NCBI RefSeq assembly: GCF_001653565.1
Contig: NZ_LYPB01000050.1
Coordinates: 420,571-484,570 of the forward strand
Direction: 5' to 3'
Length of the DNA: 64,000 nucleotides
Source: Paenibacillus oryzisoli
GTDB taxonomy: Bacteria; Bacillota; Bacilli; Paenibacillales; NBRC-103111
In this document: positions 9,335 through 17,078 of the stretch, piece by piece
How positions within the stretch are numbered: the first letter of the stretch is position 1
Layout of the letters: the number at the start of each line of letters is the position of its first letter
Notes under the pieces: generated by a model
Told to the model about the DNA's origin: nothing
Seen by the model: the letters and a program-made list of their open reading frames with translations, nothing else
Database searches by the model: none
Program-made: the position numbers and the translations under genes

Positions 9335-10522
9335 CTACGGCAACGCTAATTTCCCTAGGATCGTGGGTCTTTCTGCTCCTGTCGCCGCAGGAACATTGTT
9401 TGGTTCTCCTTGAATGAATGCATTGCCGAGCAGGGCAAACAATATCGCTTCCTTCGCATCACAGGAAATGCCCAATTCATCCGACATGAGAATGGTCTGC
9501 GCTGGCAGCAGTTCTCCAAGCATACGAAGCAGTGTGCGATTATGCGCACCGCCCCCACTCACAATCACTTCCGCAATGTCGCTGTGAGGCAAAATATATT
9601 CCTGATACCCACGAGCAATCGTATGTGCGGTAAATGCGGTCGCCGTCGCCACGATATCTGCGTGCGATACACCCTGCGATAGCGCCGTTGCCAGCCATGC
9701 CGACGCATACGCTTTGCCGAACATTTCGCGGCCTGTTGTCTTCGGAGGCGGTTCTTGGAAATAAGGATGCGCAAGCATGTCCGCAAGCAATTCGTTATGG
9801 ACTTTACCTTGCGCGGCCCAATCACCATTGGCATCGTAAGAAAGCTCTCCTGCAGATAGCTCATACACAACCTGATCCATCACCATATTGCCTGGGCCGG
9901 TGTCAAAAGCGATCATTCCGCCATCCGCTTTAACGGACGGCAGTGCTGTGCAGTTGCCGATTCCGCCTATGTTTTGAAGGATTCGGCCTTTCTCCGCATC
10001 TCTGAACATCAGATCGTCGCCATAAGGTACAAGCGGTGCGCCTTGGCCACCTACGGCCATATCTGCCGTCCTGAAATCGCCGACAACCGGTTTGCCTGTT
10101 CGTTTGGCAATCACGGATAAATCCCCGATTTGCAGCGTCGATTTGGGGAGAAAACGATCATCTTCATCCGCTACCGGGATATGCCAGATCGTCTGCCCAT
10201 GCGTCGATATCAGATCGATGTCATCCATGTCCATGTTGGCTGCCTGGGCTGTTTGGAGGATTGCATCTGCGAAACGCTCCGCAATGGCGAAATTCATCCC
10301 ACATACTTGTGCAACATCGGAATGCTCTATCGTACATAATCGCTTCAGCTTTTCCCGCATCTCTTCATCGAAAGGCAGACTCTCAAAGTGAAGCAGCTTG
10401 ATGTTCGTCTCTGCACCTCGGCCCGCTATGTGGACAATAGCGACATCAATGCCGTCCAAGGAAGTGCCAGACATGAGGCCCGCTATCGTTAAGGAAGTTT
10501 TATTCAATAGTGTACGAAGCAT
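9335..10522 (-). CDS. anmK: 1,6-anhydro-N-acetylmuramic acid kinase
   Basis: AnmK opens the 1,6-anhydro ring of anhydroMurNAc and phosphorylates it with ATP to give MurNAc-6-phosphate, the substrate of MurQ. The family signatures are clear: GLMSGTSLDGID near the N-terminus, GDFRTADMAVGGQGAPLVP in the middle, NIGGIGN, and FDTGPGNMVMD. The length (about 395 aa) is normal. ATG 10522 is preferred over the ATG at 10537, which has no useful ribosome site, but the call is uncertain. It is the last gene of the peptidoglycan-sugar locus. AnhydroMurNAc is made by lytic transglycosylases, so its presence beside murK is notable in a Gram-positive. Confidence 0.93.
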   Translation of the reverse strand: MLRTLLNKTSLTIAGLMSGTSLDGIDVAIVHIAGRGAETNIKLLHFESLPFDEEMREKLKRLCTIEHSDVAQVCGMNFAIAERFADAILQTAQAANMDMDDIDLISTHGQTIWHIPVADEDDRFLPKSTLQIGDLSVIAKRTGKPVVGDFRTADMAVGGQGAPLVPYGDDLMFRDAEKGRILQNIGGIGNCTALPSVKADGGMIAFDTGPGNMVMDQVVYELSAGELSYDANGDWAAQGKVHNELLADMLAHPYFQEPPPKTTGREMFGKAYASAWLATALSQGVSHADIVATATAFTAHTIARGYQEYILPHSDIAEVIVSGGGAHNRTLLRMLGELLPAQTILMSDELGISCDAKEAILFALLGNAFIQGEPNNVPAATGAERPTILGKLALP

Positions 10523-10671
10523 GTTAACTATCCCCATTCTTATCAGTTACTTAAGACATAATACGGTTGGATGGTATTTCCAGATGGCGACTACTCTATA
10601 CTGGCTAATGCGATCTACGCAAATGGCATTGAGAAAATGAAGAAGAGCCGCCTCATCAGCGGAGCATCAGG

Positions 10672-10693
10672 GAGCCTCCCGTTTGGGAGGCTC
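10672..10693. terminator. Hairpin between amiE-like gene and anmK
   Basis: A perfect 9-bp stem GAGCCTCCC/GGGAGGCTC with a 4-nt loop lies just beyond the stop of the amiE-like gene. The T-rich tail is on the plus side (TATTTTATTTT), where no gene reads through, so on the minus strand it may act as a processing or stability hairpin or only a weak terminator. Confidence 0.45.
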
Positions 10694-10712
10694 TATTTTA
10701 TTTTCACAAAAA

Positions 10713-11783
10713 TTAGTTGGATTGCGCGAGAATGAGATTGTGCAGCCTTGGCCGCATCTGCAAGATGTGGTCCGTTCGCCCAAAGTGAACCCGATTCGTA
10801 AGTAAAATGACTTGCAGATCCCCCTCAGGCTCGAACAATAGGCTTGTTCCTGTAAAACCCGTGTGCCCGAAGGCTCCTTCCGATGCATAGTCGCCACTAA
10901 ACTGGAAGCTGTTCGGATTTCTCAGCAACCAGCCGAGACCTCGAAATTCTTGAGTGTACGGCGTAAAATTGCGCGATGACAGCTCGATGGCAGCGCTGGA
11001 AATAAGTCGTCGCCCCTTAAAGACGCCCTTCTGCCGAATCATTTCAGCGAAATTAGCTAAATCATGCACTGTTGAGAATAACCCTGCGTGACCGCTTACG
11101 CCTTGCATGAGCTCCGCTTTTTCATCGTGAACAAGACCTGCCTTGTAGGCTTGATGGTGTTCCGAGAACTCGGTCACGGCATAGCGCGATGGCTCGAAGT
11201 TCGGACAAAACCCTGTTTCAGACATCTCAAGCGGTTCATATAGCTCCCTTTTGAGATAGGTAGCAAACGCTTCACCCGTCACAATTTCAATGATCAGGTA
11301 GAGTACAATCATGCCAATGTCACTATATGCGACTTTTGTTCCCGGGGGATGGAGTGGCTGTTCATCCAAGATGAGATCCACCAATTCGTCGCGGGAGAGA
11401 TGCATCTTTGTTTTTATGCCAGGAATATCCGCCCTCAGGCCCGATGAATGTGTAAGCAAATGCACGATCCGAATGGGTTCTTCTTGCAGGCACCGAAATT
11501 GCGGTAAAAAGATACCAATTGGATCAGCCAAAGATAGTTTCCCTTGATCTATTAATTGAAGCACCGCCGGGAGTGTAGCAACCACTTTGGTCAGCGAAGC
11601 CAAATCAAAAACCGTATCCACGCTCATCGGAGCAGCTTCCGGATACGAAACTCGGCTCCCATAGGCTTGCTTCATTATTTCCGCACCTCGATGTGCGATA
11701 TATAGGACCGCCCCAGGAAGATGTCCTGCGGCAATTTCTTGTTCGATGAAGTTGCTTATCTGAGCGACATCCCAGTTGGACAT
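10713..11783 (-). CDS. AmiE-like serine hydrolase (class C beta-lactamase fold)
   Basis: The 356-aa protein has the penicillin-binding/beta-lactamase fold: SLTK with nucleophile S63 and K66, a YSD triad at Y153, and HTGFTG in the KTG position near residue 313. In B. subtilis the homologue AmiE (YbbE) of this fold removes peptides from MurNAc-peptide in the same pathway as NagZ and NamZ; the neighbourhood here argues for the same role. No signal peptide is visible (start MSNWDVAQISNFI), unlike the secreted B. subtilis enzyme, which suggests action in the cytoplasm. An esterase or other beta-lactamase-fold activity cannot be excluded from sequence alone. Confidence 0.8.
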   Translation of the reverse strand: MSNWDVAQISNFIEQEIAAGHLPGAVLYIAHRGAEIMKQAYGSRVSYPEAAPMSVDTVFDLASLTKVVATLPAVLQLIDQGKLSLADPIGIFLPQFRCLQEEPIRIVHLLTHSSGLRADIPGIKTKMHLSRDELVDLILDEQPLHPPGTKVAYSDIGMIVLYLIIEIVTGEAFATYLKRELYEPLEMSETGFCPNFEPSRYAVTEFSEHHQAYKAGLVHDEKAELMQGVSGHAGLFSTVHDLANFAEMIRQKGVFKGRRLISSAAIELSSRNFTPYTQEFRGLGWLLRNPNSFQFSGDYASEGAFGHTGFTGTSLLFEPEGDLQVILLTNRVHFGRTDHILQMRPRLHNLILAQSN

Positions 11784-12157
11784 GGTGGTTGAGCTCCCTT
11801 CATTGTGTTGCTTTGATATCGACTAAAAGAGCCTATGAATGCGCAGATAGTCGACTTAGTCCACTATCTCTCCCTGGATAGTGCTGCTGGCTGAGACGTA
11901 AGTCGAAATAGTCGACTTACAGACCTCCACTGGCCCATTTAGTCAGGAATTACCCACCTAATCCACTTAACGCGACTGTAAAATCTAAATTAGTCCTAAA
12001 AAACCTAACTAAATTAACCAAAACCAGGCTTACACAAGGATAATGGTTAATTAGTTCGGCAAAATCGGACTATTGGCCATTCTACGTGCGAAATCCTCGA
12101 TTTAAGTCGGAAAAATCGGACTAAATGCAGCTGTCTCCCATGAAAATCTAAAGTGAA
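11784..12157. repeat. Intergenic region with stacked palindromes between nagZ and amiE-like gene
   Basis: This 374-bp gap inside the minus-strand locus has no gene. It holds CACTATC/GATAGTG (about 11860-11882); the perfect 9-bp stem GTAAGTCGA/TCGACTTAC (11898-11920), which is the same hairpin as in the 51-bp arrays; ATTAACCA/TGGTTAAT (around 12015-12055); and two copies of TCGG-AAAATCGGACTA (12055-12072, 12105-12123). These suggest repeated insertion of small palindromic elements. Confidence 0.6.
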
Positions 12158-13780
12158 TCAATTCCCGTTCGTCCATCTCCAGCCTGCCGAGTAGTCCGCG
12201 CCAAGCGACACCGGCAAACGGCCTTCCGGTGTCACAAGGCCCAGAAGAGCACGCGCCGTGCTGCGCAGCGCCAGCGGTCGGCTCTCGTAGGCCGCGACGA
12301 ACGTCGCTACGTCCGGGAACTCCAGCAGGTCGTACGGCACGCGAAGCGCGACAACGACCAGCGGCTTGCCGAGCGCTTGCAGCTCGCGCACCAGCGCGAC
12401 CTGCGCAGGATGGAATCGGGCGTTGTACGTCCCGATAACGATCTGCTCCGCGGTCGCCGCTTCCGCAAGCACCGCTGCGCGGAGCTCGCTCACCTGCGCA
12501 AGCGGTAGCACGCGGTCGAGCACGTCCAGGCCGTGCTCGTCCAGCGCAGCGCCCAAGCTTGCGGCGCCGGCGTACGCTTCGTCGACGCCCGACGAAACGG
12601 CCGCGGCCACGGTGACCACGAGCGTCCGCACGCGCGGCAGCGGCAGCAGCATCTGCTCGTCTTTGACGAGCGTGATGCTCGCCTCGCTGAGGCGCGCGGC
12701 GACCGCGCAATGCGCCGCGGTCCCGACCTCAAGCGCAGCCTCTTTGCGAGGCTGCTCCGCAATTACCCCGCGCCGCGCTTTCAGCGCGAGCAAGCGCCGC
12801 ACCGAAGCATCGATTTGCGCTTCGGCAACACGCCCTTCGCGCACAGCTTGCTCGATCGCCGCTATAGCGCCAACCTGCAGATCACGACGATGGCTGATCA
12901 ACACCAGATCAGCCCCTGCTTCAACCGCCATGACGGCAGCGGCAACCGTGCCATAATGCTCGGCTATGGCGTTCATCTCCATACAATCGGTCATGATGAC
13001 GCCTTCAAAGCCAAGTTCCTCTCTAAGCAATCCAGTTAGCACTGTTTTGGAAAGTGTAACCGGCAGCTTGCTAGGCTCTAAAGCTGGGAAATAAATATGC
13101 GAGGACATAATCGCATCGACTCCACCTTTAATTGCCTCAATGAATGGTACGAGCTCCACAGCGCGAATGCGCTCTTCATCATGTGTTATCGTAGGCAAAT
13201 CCAGATGCGAGTCCGTATTCGTGTCCCCATGACCAGGGAAATGCTTCGCCGTCGCAACAACGTTGGCATCTTGGAAACCTCGTACAGCCTCCCGGCCATA
13301 TTGAGCGACTTTCTCCGCTGACTCACCGAAGGACCGCACACCAATGACTGGATTATCCGGGTTATTATTCACATCCAGATCTGGCGCAAAGTTCAGATTA
13401 ATACCGAGCGTGCGCAGTTCTGTACCAGAAATAAAGGCGGCTTCATATGCTCCTTCTGGACCACCATCCCCCGCAGCCAATGCCATCGACCCAGGCATGA
13501 GCGCAACGCCTTCGGTAATCCGAGCTACCATGCCACCTTCTTGATCAATGGAAATCCACAGTGGCAATGTGCCATTACGCTCCGCAATCGCCTGCAAATT
13601 GCCGGATAACTCAGCAATCTGCTCCGTATTCTGTACATTCCGGGCAAAGTAAATAACACCACCAATACGTTGTTCCGCAATTAGCGTTTCCAGCGACTCC
13701 GACGGTTCCGTTCCTTCAAAACCGCAAAGAAGCATCTGCCCGATTTTCTCCTGCAGCGACATGTCCTGAATTTCTCTCAT
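12158..13780 (-). CDS. nagZ: Beta-N-acetylglucosaminidase NagZ (GH3)
   Basis: GH3 NagZ removes non-reducing GlcNAc from GlcNAc-MurNAc fragments. The catalytic-domain signature KHFPGHGDTNTDSHLDLP is present (about 180-197), with IDQEGG before it and the expected aspartate nucleophile in IMTDCMEMNAI. A C-terminal domain as in the two-domain Gram-positive enzymes follows, about 540 aa in total. The start is uncertain; ATG 13780 is taken, since ATG 13792 abuts its AAGGG. No signal peptide is seen, whereas B. subtilis NagZ is secreted. The 3' third (about 12180-12760) is strikingly GC-rich compared with the 5' part, a possible mosaic. The gene lies between murK and the amiE-like gene. Confidence 0.92.
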   Translation of the reverse strand: MREIQDMSLQEKIGQMLLCGFEGTEPSESLETLIAEQRIGGVIYFARNVQNTEQIAELSGNLQAIAERNGTLPLWISIDQEGGMVARITEGVALMPGSMALAAGDGGPEGAYEAAFISGTELRTLGINLNFAPDLDVNNNPDNPVIGVRSFGESAEKVAQYGREAVRGFQDANVVATAKHFPGHGDTNTDSHLDLPTITHDEERIRAVELVPFIEAIKGGVDAIMSSHIYFPALEPSKLPVTLSKTVLTGLLREELGFEGVIMTDCMEMNAIAEHYGTVAAAVMAVEAGADLVLISHRRDLQVGAIAAIEQAVREGRVAEAQIDASVRRLLALKARRGVIAEQPRKEAALEVGTAAHCAVAARLSEASITLVKDEQMLLPLPRVRTLVVTVAAAVSSGVDEAYAGAASLGAALDEHGLDVLDRVLPLAQVSELRAAVLAEAATAEQIVIGTYNARFHPAQVALVRELQALGKPLVVVALRVPYDLLEFPDVATFVAAYESRPLALRSTARALLGLVTPEGRLPVSLGADYSAGWRWTNGN

Positions 13781-13817
13781 CTTTACTACCATCCCTTGTT
13801 ACATAAGTGTGTGCGTG

Positions 13818-13929
13818 TTGTGTATTGTGTATTGTGTATTGTGTGTTCTGTGTTCTGTGTTCTGTGTTCTGTGTTCTGTGTTCTGTGTTCTGTGTTCTGT
13901 GTTCTGTGTTCTGTGTTCTGTGTTCTGTT
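13818..13929. repeat. 7-bp microsatellite (TTGTGTA then TTCTGTG)
   Basis: Three TTGTGTA units and one TTGTGTG are followed by eleven exact TTCTGTG units (13846-13922) and a broken twelfth. Because 7 is not a multiple of 3, all forward frames read as Cys/Leu/Val-rich repeats; this explains the long spurious open frames here. The array sits about 40 bp upstream of the nagZ start, in the murK-nagZ gap. Confidence 0.95.
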
Positions 13930-13984
13930 TACGTGTTATGTGTTGTGCATGTAGCACCTGCGTACGCGATGTGCATCCTACTTT

Positions 13985-14145
13985 TCTACGTATTATGCCT
14001 GTCTTGCCTGTGCCTGCGCTGTGTGTCTTGCCTGTCTTGCCTGTGTCTGCGCTGTGTGTCTTGCCTGTCTTGCCTGTCTTGCCTGTGTCTGCGCTGCCTG
14101 TCTTGCCTGTCTTTCCTGTGTCCGCACTTTGTGTCTTGCCTATCG
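13985..14145. repeat. CTTGCCTGT / GTCTGCGCTGTGTGT compound repeat
   Basis: Following the 7-bp array is a compound repeat built from CTTGCCTGT units alternating with GTGTCTGCGCTGTGT, about 160 bp long and progressively degenerate. It ends shortly before the murK stop. It is not coding. Confidence 0.85.
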
Positions 14146-14180
14146 TATCCCTGCATGCGTATATCTCTATCTACCTGCCA

Positions 14181-15092
14181 CTACAAACGATTAAACGCCA
14201 TAAGAGCGGCACCGCTAGCAGCATCTCTCTTCGGTGTTATGCAGGTCATGGCTGGATAACGTTCTTTCAGCAACGCAACAAACGTTGTTTGTATGAAGCT
14301 ATTCTTCAGCAGCGCGCTTCCTGCCATAGCAAGAACACCGTCCTGCATGGACAGTTTTTCAGCTACAGGTAGGGCTAGTTCGAGCAGCGAGCGTGCACTT
14401 TTGTCGGCAATGGCCAGTGCTGCTTCGTCCCCAAGCTCACACGCCCTTGATAAAATAGGCGCCAATGCTGCGATATCCTTCTTATTCGTCTGTTTGTCAT
14501 AGACAAACCGGATAATTTGTTCAATCGATGTCATGCCTAATTGCTCAAACACCATTCCCGCAACGACAGTCGCAGGCAACCGCCCATCATGAGCCCGCAC
14601 GACGGCAGACAACAGATCTCTTCCAATACTGTAACCACTGCCCTCATCATCAATGAGATAGCCGTAGCCGCCAGCGCGATGCGTGGCACCCTCTTCATTT
14701 TTGCCATAACAAATCGAACCTGTTCCTGCAATCAAAATAATCCCCAGTTCCCGGTTATGCGCGCCGCAGAGTGCCGTATCTTGGTCACCGGTTATGAACA
14801 GCGGTCCCTCATAGCCGCTTGCGCGTACACTCGCTTCCAAACGCTCCGAGACCGTTGGATTGCTAACGCCAGCAGCCCCGATGCATACTTGCGCGCAATG
14901 ATGAAGTCCATCGCATACGCGATCAATCGTCCGGAAGATCTCCGCCAGACTGGCCCCAACACTCGCCTCGTCCTGCCCATTATAATTAATAGCCCCTGAT
15001 GTAAACGTGTGAACCTCATTACCGCTATCATCGACGATGGTAACTGCGGTCTTCGTGCCTCCGCCATCAAGTCCCACTGCATATCGCTTCAT
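14181..15092 (-). CDS. murK: MurNAc/GlcNAc kinase (BadF/BcrA ATPase family)
   Basis: The 303-aa protein belongs to the actin-fold N-acetylhexosamine kinases: an N-terminal phosphate loop GLDGGGTKTA, a second ATP motif GTGSICYG near residue 125, GGYGYLIDDEGSGYSIG, and a C-terminal AMAGSALLKN adenosine motif. MurK of Clostridium phosphorylates both MurNAc and GlcNAc at C6. The product MurNAc-6P feeds MurQ. It sits 35 bp after namZ in a co-directional run. Assignment as murK rather than a pure GlcNAc kinase rests on the neighbours. Confidence 0.82.
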   Translation of the reverse strand: MKRYAVGLDGGGTKTAVTIVDDSGNEVHTFTSGAINYNGQDEASVGASLAEIFRTIDRVCDGLHHCAQVCIGAAGVSNPTVSERLEASVRASGYEGPLFITGDQDTALCGAHNRELGIILIAGTGSICYGKNEEGATHRAGGYGYLIDDEGSGYSIGRDLLSAVVRAHDGRLPATVVAGMVFEQLGMTSIEQIIRFVYDKQTNKKDIAALAPILSRACELGDEAALAIADKSARSLLELALPVAEKLSMQDGVLAMAGSALLKNSFIQTTFVALLKERYPAMTCITPKRDAASGAALMAFNRL

Positions 15093-15127
15093 CTATGAAC
15101 GTCACCTCCTCATACCTCTAATTCCCT

Positions 15128-16267
15128 CTAGTACAGATGGTATTGTTGCTTTCTTCGAGCAAATTCATTGCTCTCCTCACGGAATTGTTCTAGCAGGGCT
15201 GGAACGTTAACCTCAGCCTCACGATAATAGCTTCCGCCGCCAAGCAAATCAATAAACGGTCTTGAGCCCTCTCTCAAGGGGGGCAAGAATGAAAATTGCT
15301 CATATTTGTTACGAATCGTATACATCAGTGTAACGCCAATATCGATTGGCCGAACCGCACGGCTGTCGAGCACATGAATTTGCACGCCTGCGCATTGTTC
15401 TCCCTGAAATTTGGAAAATGACGGCTTAAAATACACGGGACGGAACACGACGCCTGGCATCTGTTTCGCATTCATTTCATCGGCTAACTCCTGTGCATGA
15501 ATGAACGGGGCACCCACAATCTCAAACGGGGCTGTCGTTCCTCTGCCTTCGGACAGATTCGTTCCTTCAATAATACATGTGCCGGGGTACAGCACCACTG
15601 TCTCAAATCGCGGAATACCGATGGATGGCATAATCCACGGACGTCCCGTTTCCGGGAAGAGCATATTCCGGTCCCAGCCTTCACATCGTACAACATGCAG
15701 CTTGCCGTTCCACCCCTTCTCATCGTTTGCCATCAGCGCGACCTCACCAGGCGTCATGCCATAACGAACACTAAGCGGGTAGTTGCCGACAAAAGATTCA
15801 AAGCCGCTTTGCAGCACATTGCCCTCAACCGTTACCCCATCCAGCGGATTGATGCGATCCAGCACCACGAATTCTTTCCCAGCCTGCGCACAGTCTTCTA
15901 AAGCATAAAGCATCGTATAAAGAAACGTATAATAACGGGTTCCTACATCTTGGATATCGTAGACAATGATGTCGACCTCATCCAGCATTTCCTGGGTTAA
16001 ACGTTTGGAATCCCTCCGATACAAGCTATAAACGGGAACTTCTGTCTGCGGATCCACATAGGTGTCAACAAGCGCACCTGCTGCTAGATCGCCTCGAACG
16101 CCATGCTCTGGCGAAAACAACGCCACGAGATTGAACTTCTCATGGAAGATTTGTATCGTAGATACAAAATCCTTGTTTAAACCCGTAGGTGCCGTAATCA
16201 GCCCTACCCGTTTACCCGTGAACAAGTGAGCATACTTATCTATACAATCGATACCATTGAAGATCAT
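15128..16267 (-). CDS. namZ: Exo-beta-N-acetylmuramidase NamZ (DUF1343)
   Basis: The 379-aa protein is a DUF1343 member throughout (GLITAPTGLNKDF, FSPEHGVRG, YDIQDVGTRYYTF, DRINPL, EGTNLSEGRGTT). B. subtilis NamZ (YbbC), founder of this family, releases MurNAc from non-reducing ends of peptidoglycan fragments. The start is ATG 16267, 6 bp after GGGGGAG; an ATG 15 bp upstream overlaps that site. The N-terminus MIFNGIDCIDKY has no signal peptide, in contrast to the exported B. subtilis enzyme, so hydrolysis is probably intracellular after import. It lies between the PIG-L gene and murK. Confidence 0.9.
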   Translation of the reverse strand: MIFNGIDCIDKYAHLFTGKRVGLITAPTGLNKDFVSTIQIFHEKFNLVALFSPEHGVRGDLAAGALVDTYVDPQTEVPVYSLYRRDSKRLTQEMLDEVDIIVYDIQDVGTRYYTFLYTMLYALEDCAQAGKEFVVLDRINPLDGVTVEGNVLQSGFESFVGNYPLSVRYGMTPGEVALMANDEKGWNGKLHVVRCEGWDRNMLFPETGRPWIMPSIGIPRFETVVLYPGTCIIEGTNLSEGRGTTAPFEIVGAPFIHAQELADEMNAKQMPGVVFRPVYFKPSFSKFQGEQCAGVQIHVLDSRAVRPIDIGVTLMYTIRNKYEQFSFLPPLREGSRPFIDLLGGGSYYREAEVNVPALLEQFREESNEFARRKQQYHLY

Positions 16268-16299
16268 CGTTGTCTCCCCCATAGATGCCTTGATTTGAA

Positions 16300-16336
16300 A
16301 ATGACTGCAACAAGCTCAAGCCTCGTTACAGTCATT
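16300..16336 (-). promoter_or_regulatory. Intra-operon hairpin upstream of namZ
   Basis: An inverted repeat AATGACTG/CAGTCATT with additional pairing inside lies between the PIG-L stop and namZ. There is no clear T-run, so it may be a stability or processing hairpin. Confidence 0.35.
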
Positions 16337-16373
16337 GGTATGCATTTATTTCATTAAGTTTTATAAATTCCTA

Positions 16374-17078
16374 TTATAATTCCGATTGGCGAACCCGCAT
16401 TGTTTCTTCTGGCACCATGAACGTCTGCGCATATTCTTTTCTCGCTTCAAGACCGCGTACACGCATTAGATGCTTGTAATACTCCAAGTATTGGAATGAT
16501 TTGCTGCCCGTCACGAACCAATGTGTCGAAACCGCCTTCACCCAGAGATCAAACGCCTCTTTCGGATAATCGACATAGACATAGGGAACGTAATCAACAG
16601 CATCCTCCCAGTTCTCAGCGTAATACAATTTAGCAGCAAAGTGTGCGGGCTTCTCTCTCTCAAACGAAGCTAGCCCAGCGAAAAAGCGCGCATCATTCAC
16701 AATGCGATGAGTCGTCATATGATCCTTATGCATGCTATTTTTCCAATGTGTAATGATCACGTTCGGTTTCACCTCGCGAATGACATCGCATACCCGATAG
16801 CGCATTTCTTCGTTATCTTGCAGTTCACCGTCTGGAATGTCAAAGACGATGGACTCCCCGCCAAGCATCTCGGCAAAGGTTCTGGCCTCATTCACTTTCT
16901 GCACACGATATTCCTTCATGTCTTGTCCAGCAGGAACACCACGTTCCCCTGCTGTTAACGCCAAGGTAACAATTCGGTCACCCTTCAAAGAATGGTGGGC
17001 TAATACGCCGCCTGCTGTTAATTCCGCATCTCCGACGTGACCTCCGATAGCTAGAATGGTCAATTTTGGCTCGCTCAT
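16374..17078 (-). CDS. PIG-L/LmbE-type deacetylase homologue with altered active site
   Basis: The 234-aa protein has the PIG-L/LmbE fold, a family that includes the bacillithiol deacetylase BshB, MshB and GlcNAc-PI deacetylase, which remove acetyl groups from N-acetylglucosamine conjugates with Zn. The usual AHPDDxE is here G-H14-V-G16-D17-A-E19: the metal-binding His and second Asp are kept, but the first Asp, the general base in MshB, is Gly. A later HKDH provides the third metal-ligand histidine. The ATG overlaps the stop of the upstream GNAT gene by one base (TAATG), so the two are translationally coupled. Its substrate may be an amino-sugar from wall turnover; this is inference. Confidence 0.75.
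   Translation of the reverse strand: MSEPKLTILAIGGHVGDAELTAGGVLAHHSLKGDRIVTLALTAGERGVPAGQDMKEYRVQKVNEARTFAEMLGGESIVFDIPDGELQDNEEMRYRVCDVIREVKPNVIITHWKNSMHKDHMTTHRIVNDARFFAGLASFEREKPAHFAAKLYYAENWEDAVDYVPYVYVDYPKEAFDLWVKAVSTHWFVTGSKSFQYLEYYKHLMRVRGLEARKEYAQTFMVPEETMRVRQSEL

Noticed and set aside
12102..12956. Long Arg/Ala-rich frames opposite or out of phase with nagZ
   Set aside because: They are shadows produced by the GC-rich 3' part of nagZ.
13807..14372. Two long plus-strand frames rich in Cys, Val and Leu
   Set aside because: They are translations of a 7-bp microsatellite and compound repeat, and run into the murK gene on the other strand.
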